A DNA stretch of 64,000 nucleotides from Lysobacter_I brunescens. Its GTDB lineage: Bacteria > Pseudomonadota > Gammaproteobacteria > Xanthomonadales > Xanthomonadaceae. Position 1 is the stretch's first letter. Each line of letters opens with the position of its first letter. Shown here piece by piece: positions 49,680 to 58,129 of the stretch. The notes under the pieces are model-generated. The model did not search any database. It saw only the letters and a list, made by a program, of their open reading frames with translations, and had not been told where the DNA came from. The stretch covers positions 1 through 64,000 of the forward strand of contig NZ_JBHTIF010000007.1 of NCBI RefSeq assembly GCF_042677005.1, written 5' to 3'. A program made the translations under genes and the position numbers.

Positions 49680-49689
49680 GGCACTGGGC

Positions 49690-50727
49690 TCAGGGCGTGC
49701 CGAGGGTCAGCGTCACCGGCGCGGTCGACGGCAGGCGCACGCGCTGCGGCGCGGATTCGATGTCGCCGTCCTCGCGCATGGCGTTGCCGGTGGCAGAAAT
49801 GCGCGCGATCACTTCGACCTCCTGCAGCGCGGACAGCTTCGCGGTCGGCATCGGGCCGTCGGCGTCGTCGAGGTTGACGGTGAGCGGCAGCGACGACAGC
49901 GGGTGCTTCTCGACCGCGACCGGCATCGGCGGCCCGCCCACGGCGCGGGCGATGACGAAGACGGTGGCATCGCCGCGCAGGCGAACGCGCGCGGCGAAGT
50001 CGGGATCGAGCGCGACTTTCACGACGAGCGCGTCCTTCGACGGCGCGTCCTGCGTCGATGCGGCGGCATCCTCGGGCAGCGGCGCCAGGCCGGCATCCGC
50101 GCGCGCGGCGTCGATTTCGCTGCGCAGCGTGTTGCGGGCATCGCCCTCGGTGCTCGCGAGCAGCGGCATCCAGGCCTCGGCCGCTTCGGCCGGCTTGCCC
50201 TGCTGGCGCAGGGACACGCCGAGGAACAGGCGTGCGCGCTGGTGCTTCGGATTGAGCTTCAGGGCGTGGCGCAGGTGTTCGACCGCCCGTGCGTCGAAGC
50301 GCTGCTGCGGATGCGCGCGGGCGCGGGCCTCGGCGGTGGCGGCGCGCAGGTCGGCGTCGTCGGGCGCCATCGCGACCGCCTTTTCCCAGGCGTCGCGTGC
50401 CTTGGTCGCATCGCCCATGCGTGTGTAGGCGTTGGCCAGCATCACCCAGCCCTGGTGGTCGGCGAAACGGTCGCTGTTCCTTTCGAGCTGGGCGACGGCT
50501 TCCTCGATGGTGTCCGGGCGTTCGACGGCAGCGGCATCCAGCGCGGCGGGCGTGCCGACGACGCGATAGAGCGCGGCCGATCCGAGGGTCAGCATCGCGA
50601 TCAACACCAGCGCGGTGCGCGGCCGGTCGCGCCACAGCGGGCGCAGCACGGTGGCGAAGACCAGCAGCGTCGCCGCGGCGACGATCAGCGAAAACACGAG
50701 GGCCGGGGACGGGAACGAACCGGACAT
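49690..50727 (-). CDS. ccmI: Cytochrome c maturation protein CcmI (TPR protein)
   Basis: The 345-residue protein has two membrane helices near the N-terminus (9-28, 38-56). TPR repeats follow at about 85-190 (WVMLANAYTRMGDATKARDA; HLRHALKLNPKHQRARLFLG), then the C-terminal CcmI domain (DATVFVIARAVGGPPMPVAV, SLPLTVNLDDADGPMP). It chaperones apocytochrome c and presents it to CcmF/CcmH. ATG 50727 shares one base with the ccmH stop (TGATG). It is the last ccm gene of the operon. Confidence 0.9.
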   Translation of the reverse strand: MSGSFPSPALVFSLIVAAATLLVFATVLRPLWRDRPRTALVLIAMLTLGSAALYRVVGTPAALDAAAVERPDTIEEAVAQLERNSDRFADHQGWVMLANAYTRMGDATKARDAWEKAVAMAPDDADLRAATAEARARAHPQQRFDARAVEHLRHALKLNPKHQRARLFLGVSLRQQGKPAEAAEAWMPLLASTEGDARNTLRSEIDAARADAGLAPLPEDAAASTQDAPSKDALVVKVALDPDFAARVRLRGDATVFVIARAVGGPPMPVAVEKHPLSSLPLTVNLDDADGPMPTAKLSALQEVEVIARISATGNAMREDGDIESAPQRVRLPSTAPVTLTLGTP

Positions 50728-51299
50728 CACCACTCCTGGGAATCGTCGGCGGGCGGAGGCGCCGCGCCGGCATTGCGGCGCAGCAAGCGCCAGACCACCA
50801 CGCCGCCGAGCAGCGCGAACAGCAGCGGCCCGAACCACAGCAGCCAGGTCTTGGCTTCCACCTGCGGACGATAGAGCACGAATTCGCCGTAGCGCGCGAC
50901 GAGGAAGTCGCGGACCTCCTGGTCGCTGCGGCCCTCGCGCATCAGTTCGAGCACTTCGCGGCGCAGGTCGACGGCGATCTGCGCATTGGAATCGGCCAGC
51001 GACTGGTTCTGGCACATCACGCAGCGCAGCTCGGCGACCAGCGCGTGGAAGCGCTTTTCCTCCGCCGAATTGGTGAACTGCAGCGGCGCGGGATCGGTCG
51101 CCTTCTGCGCGAACGCGGCGGTCGACGCGAGCAGGGCGATCAGCAGGCCGAGGATGAGGGAAACGCAAATTCCCCTCGATCCCCCTTTGGCAAAGGGGGA
51201 AGACAAGCGGGACGACGTGTCGTTCTTTCCGACGCGGTCCCCCCCTTTGCAAAAGGGGGGCAGGGGGGATTTGCCTTTCACCACGACATCGATGCTCAT
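50727..51299 (-). CDS. ccmH: Cytochrome c maturation protein CcmH with a repeat-encoded N-terminal extension
   Basis: In this 190-residue protein the core is normal: signal segment (46-64, VSLILGLLIALLASTAAFA), the redox motif LRCVMCQNQ with Cys93 and Cys96, and a C-terminal membrane helix (WLLWFGPLLFALLGGVVVWRLL). It reduces or holds apocytochrome c thiols for heme ligation in the periplasm. Residues 9-45 (KSPLPPFCKGG and SPFAKGG segments) are encoded by the dispersed palindromic element at 51165-51274. The start at 51299 overlaps the dsbE stop by ATGA, so the native start is kept and the insertion is in frame. No ATG lies between the element and the signal peptide. Confidence 0.88.
   Translation of the reverse strand: MSIDVVVKGKSPLPPFCKGGDRVGKNDTSSRLSSPFAKGGSRGICVSLILGLLIALLASTAAFAQKATDPAPLQFTNSAEEKRFHALVAELRCVMCQNQSLADSNAQIAVDLRREVLELMREGRSDQEVRDFLVARYGEFVLYRPQVEAKTWLLWFGPLLFALLGGVVVWRLLRRNAGAAPPPADDSQEW
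51165..51274. repeat. Dispersed palindromic repeat pair (REP/REPIN-like), copy A, inside ccmH
   Basis: The 110-base element starts GCAAATTCCCC and ends GGGGGGATTTGC (inverted ends), with inner palindromes CCCCCTTTGGCAAAGGGGG (51181-51199) and CCCCCTTTGCAAAAGGGGG (about 51241-51259). The same units occur at 11189-11322 in the opposite relative order. Here it is translated as part of ccmH. Confidence 0.82.
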
Positions 51300-51841
51300 C
51301 GCCCCTTCTCCACGGCGTCCAGCGCCGGCAGCAGTTCGTCGCGAACGATCGCGTCGGTCATCGCGCCAACGTGCTTCCAGCGCACGATGCCCTTGCCGTC
51401 GACCAGGAAGGTCTCGGGCGCACCGTAGATGCCGAAGTCGATCGCGACCTGGCCTTCCTCGTCGGCGAGCACCAGCCAGTACGGGTTGTTGAAGCGCTCC
51501 AGCCAGGCCAGCGCGTCGGCGCGCTCGTCCTTCCAGTTGTAGCCGATCACGCGCACGCGCTTGGTCTCGGCGAAACGGGTGATCACCGGGTGCTCGGTCA
51601 CGCACTCGGGGCACCAGCTGCCCCAGACGTTGAGCAGGTAGGGCTGCCCGCGCAGTTCCTTCGAGGTGACGATGCGGCCGGGTTCGTGCAGCACCGGCAG
51701 CGCGAATTCCGGCGCCGGCTTGTCAATCAGCGGCGACGGCAGCGCGTCGCGGTCGCTGCGACGGCTCATCCACACGCCCGCAGCCATGAGCGCGGCGATC
51801 AGCAGGAAGGCGACGAAGGGGAGCCAGCGTTTGGCGGCCAT
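51296..51841 (-). CDS. dsbE: Thiol:disulfide interchange protein DsbE/CcmG
   Basis: The 181-residue protein has an N-terminal membrane anchor (7-25). A thioredoxin-fold domain follows with NVWGSWCPECVTEHP (active site WCPEC) and the cis-Pro loop GAPETFLVD. It passes electrons from CcdA/DsbD to reduce the CXXCH motif of apocytochromes. ATG 51841 overlaps the ccmF stop by one base (TGATG), and its stop overlaps the ccmH start, so the operon is tightly coupled. Confidence 0.95.
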   Translation of the reverse strand: MAAKRWLPFVAFLLIAALMAAGVWMSRRSDRDALPSPLIDKPAPEFALPVLHEPGRIVTSKELRGQPYLLNVWGSWCPECVTEHPVITRFAETKRVRVIGYNWKDERADALAWLERFNNPYWLVLADEEGQVAIDFGIYGAPETFLVDGKGIVRWKHVGAMTDAIVRDELLPALDAVEKGR

Positions 51842-53910
51842 CAGTCGCTTCCTCCGTCGCTGCCGGCGAAGCAGGTATCGGCATCACGGGCGAAATCCCC
51901 GTGCTCGGACGCAAGGCCAACACCTGCAGCGGCAGGCGCTGCGGTCTTCAGCGCGCCAAGGACCTGTGCGTGGTCGTCGGGTCGAAGCCGTCGGAACCGC
52001 CGATCCACCGCCGTCACGAATGCACCCAGCGCCATCAGCAGCGCGCCGATCCACACCCAGCGGATATACGGTTTCACATGCACGCGCACCGCCCAGGCGC
52101 CGCCGCCCAGCGGCTCGCCGAGGGCGACGAACAGGTCTCGGGTCACGCCGGGGCGGATGCCGGCTTCGGTCATCACCTGGCCGCCGCTGGCGTATTCGCG
52201 CTTCTCCGGATGCAGGGTGGTCACGCGGCGATCGTCGCGGAACACTTCGACGGTGCCGCGACTGGCCATGTAGTTCGGGCCCTGCAACTGCTGCACGCCG
52301 TCGAAGCGGAAGCTGTCCCGGCCGAGGGTGAGGGTCTCGCCGGGCTTCATCGCGATCTCGCGCTGCTGCACCTGCGCTTCGACCAGCAGCGCGCCGACCA
52401 GGAACACCGCGATGCCGAAATGCGCCAGCGCCATGCCGGCCATCTCGGCGGTGAGTCGCCCGCCCGCGCTGCGCAGTCGCTGCCAGACGAAATGCAGGGT
52501 GCCCAGGCCCACCCACAGCGCACCGGCGACGCCGGCGGCGGTCTTCAGCGGGCCCTGCGGTGCCTGGACGTACGCGATCACGCCGCAGACCAGCGCCAGC
52601 CCGAGCCACGGCAGCAGCAGGCGCAGCGGTTTCCCCACCTGGTCGCGCTGCCACTTCACCAGCGGGCCGAGCGGCACCAGCAGCACGATCGGCAGCATCA
52701 GCACGATGAACAGCAGCGAGAAGTAAGGCGGACCGACCGAGATCTTGTCGTCGCTGCCGATCGCGTCGAGCAGCAGCGGATAGAGCGTGCCGATCAGCAC
52801 CATCGCGCAGGCGGCGGTGAGGAAGATGTTGTTGAGCAGCAGCAGCGTCTCGCGCGACTGGCCGGCGAACGGCTTGCCGGGCGCATCGTCGGCGCGCAGC
52901 GCGTAGAGCAGCAGCGAGGCACCGACGACCAGGCCGAGGAAGATGAGGATGAACATGCCGCGCCCCGGGTCGGAGGCAAAGGCATGCACGCTGGTCAGCA
53001 CGCCGGAACGCACCAGGAAGGTGCCCAGCAGCGACAGCGAGAACGTGGCGATCGCCAGCAGCAGGGTCCAGCTGCGGAAACTGCCGCGCTTCTCGGTGAT
53101 CGCCTGCGAATGCAGCAGCGCTGCGCCCGCGAGCCACGGCATGAAGCTGGCGTTCTCGACCGGATCCCAGAACCACCAGCCGCCCCAGCCGAGTTCGTAG
53201 TACGCCCACCAGCTGCCCAGCGCGATGCCGAGGGTCAGGAAGGCCCAGGCGACATTGGTCCACGGCCGGGTCCAGCGCAGCCAGCCGGCGACCATCTCCG
53301 GTTTGGACGCATTGCGGTCGAGCAGGGCCGCGATCGCGAACGCGAACGGCACCGCGAAGCCGACGTAGCCCATGTACAGCATCGGCGGATGCACGATCAG
53401 GCCGAAGTCCTGCAGCAGCGGGTTCAGGTCGCGGCCTTCGGCGGCGGCCGGGAGGATGCGCTCGAACGGATTGCTGGTGAAGATCATGAAGGCGAGGAAG
53501 CCGATGCTGACCACGCCCATCGTGCCGAGCACGCGCGCGACGACGACCTCCGGCAGCGCGCGCGAGAACATCGCCACCGCCGCCGTCCAGGCCGCGAGGA
53601 TCAGCGCCCACAGCAACAGCGAACCCTCGTGCGCGCCCCAGACCGCCGAATAGCGGTACATCATCGGCAGCAGCGAATTCGAATTCTCGGCGACGTAGCG
53701 CAGCGAGAAGTCCTGGCGGACGAAAGCCCAGGTGAGGATGGCGAAGGCGACGCCGACCGTCGCCAGCTGCGCCCAGGCAGCGGGGCGCGCGACGGCCATC
53801 CACGGCTTGATGCCGCGCTGCGCACCGATCAGCGGCAGCGCCGCCTGCAGCACCGCGACCAGCAGCGCGAGGACGAGGGCGACCTGGCCCAGTTCCGGAA
53901 GCAGATGCAC
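51841..53910 (-). CDS. ccmF: Heme lyase subunit CcmF
   Basis: The 689-residue polytopic membrane protein of the CcmF/CcsA superfamily has the tryptophan-rich heme-handling motif GWGGWWFWDPVENASFMPW, conserved HPPMLYMGYVGFAVPF and SEFFER-like periplasmic His regions (LLHSQAITEKRGSF). A large C-terminal periplasmic domain ends in an Ala-rich tail, a little longer than in E. coli (647). It transfers heme from holo-CcmE to apocytochrome. GTG 53910 is chosen: it lies just after the ccmE stop and starts VHLLPELGQVALVLAL. Confidence 0.95.
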   Translation of the reverse strand: MHLLPELGQVALVLALLVAVLQAALPLIGAQRGIKPWMAVARPAAWAQLATVGVAFAILTWAFVRQDFSLRYVAENSNSLLPMMYRYSAVWGAHEGSLLLWALILAAWTAAVAMFSRALPEVVVARVLGTMGVVSIGFLAFMIFTSNPFERILPAAAEGRDLNPLLQDFGLIVHPPMLYMGYVGFAVPFAFAIAALLDRNASKPEMVAGWLRWTRPWTNVAWAFLTLGIALGSWWAYYELGWGGWWFWDPVENASFMPWLAGAALLHSQAITEKRGSFRSWTLLLAIATFSLSLLGTFLVRSGVLTSVHAFASDPGRGMFILIFLGLVVGASLLLYALRADDAPGKPFAGQSRETLLLLNNIFLTAACAMVLIGTLYPLLLDAIGSDDKISVGPPYFSLLFIVLMLPIVLLVPLGPLVKWQRDQVGKPLRLLLPWLGLALVCGVIAYVQAPQGPLKTAAGVAGALWVGLGTLHFVWQRLRSAGGRLTAEMAGMALAHFGIAVFLVGALLVEAQVQQREIAMKPGETLTLGRDSFRFDGVQQLQGPNYMASRGTVEVFRDDRRVTTLHPEKREYASGGQVMTEAGIRPGVTRDLFVALGEPLGGGAWAVRVHVKPYIRWVWIGALLMALGAFVTAVDRRFRRLRPDDHAQVLGALKTAAPAAAGVGLASEHGDFARDADTCFAGSDGGSD

Positions 53911-53914
53911 GGGC

Positions 53915-54439
53915 TCAGTACCCCTTCGTCGGCGCGTCGGCCGGTGCGGCGGCGGGCGCCTTGCCATCTACGGACGCGTCAGGCTCGGCCACGCCGTGCT
54001 TCTTGTGCGCCAGGCCCATCTTGTCGGCCACTTCCTTCGGCACGTAGGTTTCGTCGTGCTTGGCCAGCACCTGCTCCGCGACGAAGGTGTCGCCCTGCAT
54101 GCGCCCGGTGGCGACCACGGCCTGCTTCTCGCGGAACAGGTCGGGCAGGATGCCGGTGTAGCGCACCGGCATTTCCGCATCGCCGTCGGTGACGCGGAAA
54201 TGCGCTTCCATCGAGCCTTCCGCGCGCTTGAACGAACCGGCCGCGACCATGCCGCCGAGGCGGAACACGGTGTCGCCCGACGCGACCTTGTCGCCGGCGG
54301 CGCCGCGCAGCACTTCGGCCGGCGTGTAGAGGTAGGCGACGTTGCGCTGCAGGGCCATGGTCACCAGCACGGCGGCGATGGATGCGGCGGCGAGCACCGC
54401 GAGCACGAACCAGAGGCGGCGTTTGCGGGAGGGATTCAT
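53915..54439 (-). CDS. ccmE: Heme chaperone CcmE
   Basis: The 174-residue protein has an N-terminal anchor helix (9-30), an OB-fold beta barrel (RLGGMVAAGSF, FRVTDGDAEMPVRYTGILPD) and the heme-binding motif LAKHDETYVP, with His128 as the covalent heme attachment site. It carries heme from CcmC to CcmF in the periplasm. The C-terminal tail is Ala/Pro-rich. The ATG overlaps the ccmD stop. Confidence 0.97.
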   Translation of the reverse strand: MNPSRKRRLWFVLAVLAAASIAAVLVTMALQRNVAYLYTPAEVLRGAAGDKVASGDTVFRLGGMVAAGSFKRAEGSMEAHFRVTDGDAEMPVRYTGILPDLFREKQAVVATGRMQGDTFVAEQVLAKHDETYVPKEVADKMGLAHKKHGVAEPDASVDGKAPAAAPADAPTKGY

Positions 54440-54606
54440 CGATGCAGGTCCGTGGAAGTCGGGGCGGTCTTCGCGGCGGCGCGGCGCGCGCGCTGGAGGA
54501 CGTCGCGCAGGGTGCGACGGATGCGCAGGGCCGGTGCGAGCATGTCCCAGAGCATCACGACGAGGAACACGGCGTAGGCGCCGACGACGTAGCCGAGGTA
54601 GGTCAT
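54436..54606 (-). CDS. ccmD: Heme exporter subunit CcmD
   Basis: The small 56-residue protein has one membrane helix (5-25, GYVVGAYAVFLVVMLWDML) and a basic cytoplasmic tail (RIRRTLRDVLQRARRAAAK), the standard CcmD design. It stabilises CcmC-CcmE and aids release of holo-CcmE. ATGA overlaps at both ends place it firmly between ccmC and ccmE. Confidence 0.93.
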   Translation of the reverse strand: MTYLGYVVGAYAVFLVVMLWDMLAPALRIRRTLRDVLQRARRAAAKTAPTSTDLHR

Positions 54607-55364
54607 GGCGTGGTGTCTCCGTCGAGGCCCGCGCGCTGGCGGACCCAGTCCTTGCCGGCTTCGCGGTCGAGGTTGTCGGCGCGGGCACGCTGCAGCAGCG
54701 AGCCGGCGAACCAGAACTTGGTGCCGATCACCATCAGGATCAGCGGCGGCAGCATGCTTGGATCCATGCTCGATTCGCCGAACACGCGGATGGTCTGGCC
54801 CTGGTGCAGCGAATTCCACCACTCCACCGAGTAGCGGATGATCGGCAGCAGGACCACGCCGACGATGGCCAGCAGTCCGGCGGCGCGCGCAGCGTTGCGA
54901 CGGTCCTCGACGGCGTGATACAGGCCGATCACGCCGAGGTAGAGGAACAGCAGGACCAGTTCGCTGGTCAGGCGCGGGTCCCATTCCCACCAGGTGCCCC
55001 ACATCGGCCGACCCCAGATCGAACCGGTGGCGAGGGTGATCACCGTGAACGCGGCGCCGACCGGCGCGCAGGCCATCGCCAGGATCTCGCACAGCTTGAT
55101 CCGCCAGATCAGCGCGATCGCCGAGTACACGGCCATCAGCGCGAACACGAGCATGCTCATCCAGGCCGAGGGCACGTGGATGTAGAGGATGCGGAAGCTG
55201 TCGCCCTGCTGGTAGTCGGCGGGGACGGCGAACAGCGCCTGCCACAGGCCCACGCCCATGATCAGCAGGCCGATGCCGAAGCACCACGGCACCCAGCGCG
55301 CGGCGAAGCGATCGAAGTAGGGAGGCGAACTGAGTTGGTGGAACCAGCGGAGGACGGGGTTCAT
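54603..55364 (-). CDS. ccmC: Heme export/handling protein CcmC
   Basis: The 253-residue protein has six membrane helices and the WWD-type motif GTWWEWDPRLTSEL, with His in YIHVPSAWMS and NSLHQGQ. It loads heme onto CcmE. The N-terminus WFHQLSSPPYFDRFA is typical. It is separated from ccmB by 130 bases without a gene, the only sizeable gap in the operon; that gap holds a small inverted repeat (55443-55458) and no clear promoter. Confidence 0.96.
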   Translation of the reverse strand: MNPVLRWFHQLSSPPYFDRFAARWVPWCFGIGLLIMGVGLWQALFAVPADYQQGDSFRILYIHVPSAWMSMLVFALMAVYSAIALIWRIKLCEILAMACAPVGAAFTVITLATGSIWGRPMWGTWWEWDPRLTSELVLLFLYLGVIGLYHAVEDRRNAARAAGLLAIVGVVLLPIIRYSVEWWNSLHQGQTIRVFGESSMDPSMLPPLILMVIGTKFWFAGSLLQRARADNLDREAGKDWVRQRAGLDGDTTP

Positions 55365-55494
55365 GGAGACGGGATCGAACTCGGAAAGGGGGAAGTGCGG
55401 TCGGACGATGCGGCTGCGGCAGTCTGGACGGATCCGCGAGGCGACGACTTGAGTCGTCTCAAACGCAGTCGATCGCGAGCAGGCCCGCGCATCC

Positions 55495-56205
55495 TCAGTT
55501 CACCGCGATCCGGATCGCCGCCGCCGCGGTCAGCGGCGCCAGCACCAGGGCGACGACCAGGCCCGCCGCGAGCAGCAGCAGCGCGCCGACCGGGTCCATG
55601 CCCTGCGCGCTGGCGGCGACGCTGCCCGCACCGAACACCAGCACCGGCACGTAGAGCGGCAACGCCAGCAGGCCAACAAGGATACCGGAGCGGCGCATGC
55701 CGATCGTCAGCGCCGCGATGACCGCGCCGATCAGGCTCAGCAGCGGCGTGCCCAGCGCCAGGCCGGCCATCAGCACCGGCAGCTGCGCGCGCGGCAGGTG
55801 CAGCAATTCGGCCAGCAGCGGCGTGGCCAGCAGCAGCGGCAGGGCGGTCGTGGCCCAGTGCAGGCCGGTGCGCACCGCCACCAGCCAGGCCAGCGGCACC
55901 GGCGCCAGCATCCACTGCTCCAGCGAACCGTCCTCGGCATCGCTGCGGAACAGGCTGTCGAGTGCCAGCAGGCCGGCGAGCAGGGCGGCGACCCAGAGCA
56001 CGCCGGCCGCGACCCGCGCCTGCAGTTTCGCGTCGCTGCCCAGGGCGAGGGCGAACAGCACGACCACGATGAGCGCGAACAAGGCAGGCTGGAAGGCGTC
56101 GCCGCGACGGCGCCAGACCAGGCGCAGGTCGCGCAGCACAAGCGCGGCGGCGGCGCGCATCAGCGACGGCGCGTCGGCTGGCACGGGCATGCGGGGCGTC
56201 GTCAT
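55495..56205 (-). CDS. ccmB: Heme ABC exporter permease CcmB
   Basis: The 236-residue protein has six membrane helices, with the cytoplasmic start LVLRDLRLVWRRRGDAFQPA and LEQWMLAPVPLAWLVAVRTG as in CcmB. It works with CcmA to use ATP for release of heme-loaded CcmE from CcmC/D. ATG 56205 overlaps the ccmA stop by ATGA. Confidence 0.95.
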   Translation of the reverse strand: MTTPRMPVPADAPSLMRAAAALVLRDLRLVWRRRGDAFQPALFALIVVVLFALALGSDAKLQARVAAGVLWVAALLAGLLALDSLFRSDAEDGSLEQWMLAPVPLAWLVAVRTGLHWATTALPLLLATPLLAELLHLPRAQLPVLMAGLALGTPLLSLIGAVIAALTIGMRRSGILVGLLALPLYVPVLVFGAGSVAASAQGMDPVGALLLLAAGLVVALVLAPLTAAAAIRIAVN

Positions 56206-56846
56206 GCGGCCTTCCTCAGCACCAGCTCGCGGGTGCGCACCGGCGGCGCGGCATAGGCGCCGTGGGTGGTGACCAGGGCGGCACCGCCCTCGCGCAGATG
56301 GGCTTCGACCATGCGGTTCACCAGGGCGATGCCGTCCAGATCGAGGTTCGCGTAGGGCTCGTCGAGCAGCCAGACCGGCGCCGGCGACAGCCAGACCCGG
56401 GCCAGCGAGAGCCGCTTCTTCTGCCCGGCCGAGAGCTGCCGGGCCAGCGTGTCCTGGTAACCGTCCAGGCCGACCATGCGCATCGCCGCGTCGGGCGACA
56501 GCGTGCCGGACCGGCCGTGCAGTCCGCACAGGAAGTCGAGGTTCTCCAGGGCGCCCAGGTCCGCCTTCAGCGCGGGCAGATGGCCGAGGTAGGCGAGGGC
56601 GCGGGTGCGTTCGGGCGTCGCCGTCGCGCGGCCGTCGATCTCGATGGTGCCGGCCTCGGCGCGCAGCAGCCCGGCGAGGACGCGCAGCAGGGTGGTCTTG
56701 CCGGCCCCGTTGTCGCCGCGCACCAGCAGTGCTTCGCCGGCATCCACCGCGAAGTCGAGCGGGCCGAACACCGGCTCGTCGTTGCGCGCGAAGCAGAGGC
56801 CGCGTGCAGTGAGCAGCGGCGGGGCGGAGCCATCGGATGCGGTCAT
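56202..56846 (-). CDS. ccmA: Heme ABC exporter ATP-binding protein CcmA
   Basis: The 214-residue ABC ATPase has Walker A GDNGAGKTTLLRVL, signature LSAGQKKRLSLAR (LSAGQ), Walker B VWLLDEPYANLD and the H-loop VTTHGAY. It is the first gene of the ccm operon; ATG 56846 has no obvious ribosome binding site. The DUF3293 gene ends 43 bases upstream and might be co-transcribed. Confidence 0.96.
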   Translation of the reverse strand: MTASDGSAPPLLTARGLCFARNDEPVFGPLDFAVDAGEALLVRGDNGAGKTTLLRVLAGLLRAEAGTIEIDGRATATPERTRALAYLGHLPALKADLGALENLDFLCGLHGRSGTLSPDAAMRMVGLDGYQDTLARQLSAGQKKRLSLARVWLSPAPVWLLDEPYANLDLDGIALVNRMVEAHLREGGAALVTTHGAYAAPPVRTRELVLRKAA

Positions 56847-56889
56847 TGCGTGACATCGGCCGGAGAAGGTCCGGCCACGGTCACGGATT

Positions 56890-57432
56890 TTACGGCGAGT
56901 GCGCCGTTTTTGCCTTGGCGATATCGGCCGGGGAAGACATCGGGCCGGCGACGCCGGTGTCCACCCAGTCCACCCAGGGATGGCCCGCGCAGGCTGCAGG
57001 CGCCGATGCCCGCATCCGCAGACGGACCGGCATGCCCCGGGACCACAGCAGGGTGCCGACCTGGCCGAAGTCGCGGGCCAGGGCATCGAAGGCCTCGATC
57101 TCGGGACCGACCAGCAGCCAGTTGTAGGCGCGCCAGACCCGGTTCCGGGCCGCCACGAACGCCGGGCGGTAGCGCAGACCCAAGGCATCCATGCGTCGCT
57201 GCAATGCATGGTCCGCGCTGCGGTTGTCGATGTCCGCACGCATCTGTTGGCCGGGGTTGGCTGCCGTCAGCAGTCCGAAGCGGTGCGCATCCGGGAAGGC
57301 GGCATCGAGCTCCGGTGCCGGTTCGCCGATTACCAGCCGATGCCAGACGCCGTCGTGCTCCCAGCGGTAATCCGCCGCCAGGTAGCTGGCGATGAGCTGT
57401 GCGATGCGATCAGGGGAAGCGCCGTGCGGCAT
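56890..57432 (-). CDS. DUF3293 family protein (copy 1)
   Basis: The 180-residue soluble protein has IAQLIASYLAADYRWEHDG near the N-terminus, GEPAPELDAAFPDA and FGLLTAANP, the hallmarks of DUF3293. The C-terminal extension of about 35 residues has HPWVDWVDTG. Function is unknown. It is 59 bases after a paralog on the same strand. ATG 57432 aligns with the paralog start. Confidence 0.8.
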   Translation of the reverse strand: MPHGASPDRIAQLIASYLAADYRWEHDGVWHRLVIGEPAPELDAAFPDAHRFGLLTAANPGQQMRADIDNRSADHALQRRMDALGLRYRPAFVAARNRVWRAYNWLLVGPEIEAFDALARDFGQVGTLLWSRGMPVRLRMRASAPAACAGHPWVDWVDTGVAGPMSSPADIAKAKTAHSP

Positions 57433-57491
57433 GTCGATACGGGGGGAAGGGTCGCCACGGCCGGTTATGGTGAGCCCCGACCGGCCGCCGA

Positions 57492-57992
57492 TCAATCCCG
57501 CGCGTCGGGGGGCAGCCAGTCGATGGCGTCGTCCGACCCGAAGCCGGCGGGTTTCGCCGCGTCGACGCGCAGCCGCACCCGCTCGCCGGCCGCCCAGTAC
57601 AGCGTGGCCAGCTGGCCGTAGCGCCGCGACAGGGCATCGAACTCCGCCACCGGCATGTCCATCACCAGCCAGCTCGGCTCGCGCCAAGTGCGGTTGGTGG
57701 CCGACGAGAACGCCGCGCGGAAGCGCAGCCCGCTGTCCAGGATGTCCTTCTCCAGCAGGTCGTCGGCCTTGCGGTTGACCGGTTCGGGCCGCGGGATCGA
57801 GTAGGGGTCCCAGGCCGAGAGCAGGCCGAAATGGCGGACGTCTGGAAACTCCCGCTCCAGCTCCGGCGCGGGTTCGCCGATGCGCAGGTTGCGCCAGTCG
57901 CCGGCCAGTTCCCAGCGATAGTCGGCGGCCAGGTACGCCCGGACGAGCTCGGCGATCCGTGCCTGGTCTGCGCGTGGGGGGAAGGACGGCAT
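57492..57992 (-). CDS. DUF3293 family protein (copy 2)
   Basis: This 166-residue paralog of the previous gene shares RIAELVRAYLAADYRWE, IGEPAPELEREFPDV, FGLLSAWDP and YGQLATLYWAAGERVRLRV. No signal peptide or membrane segment. The N-terminal halves are close and the middle differs, consistent with an old tandem duplication. Divergent from the aminotransferase gene. Confidence 0.82.
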   Translation of the reverse strand: MPSFPPRADQARIAELVRAYLAADYRWELAGDWRNLRIGEPAPELEREFPDVRHFGLLSAWDPYSIPRPEPVNRKADDLLEKDILDSGLRFRAAFSSATNRTWREPSWLVMDMPVAEFDALSRRYGQLATLYWAAGERVRLRVDAAKPAGFGSDDAIDWLPPDARD

Positions 57993-58129
57993 TCCATAGG
58001 TTTAACCCAGGCGCGCCGGACCGTAAACTCTGGCGCCCCCGTCCGGCCTGTGTTAGCCGGCCTGTGCCAGCCGGTCGTCCGGTCACGGAGATGAACGGGC
58101 CTCCCCCACATTCCCTGCAGGAATCGAGC

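Noticed and set aside
55443..55458. Small inverted repeat in the ccmB-ccmC gap as a terminator
   Set aside because: Arms are only six bases, with no T-tract, and termination there would cut off most of an operon that must be made together.
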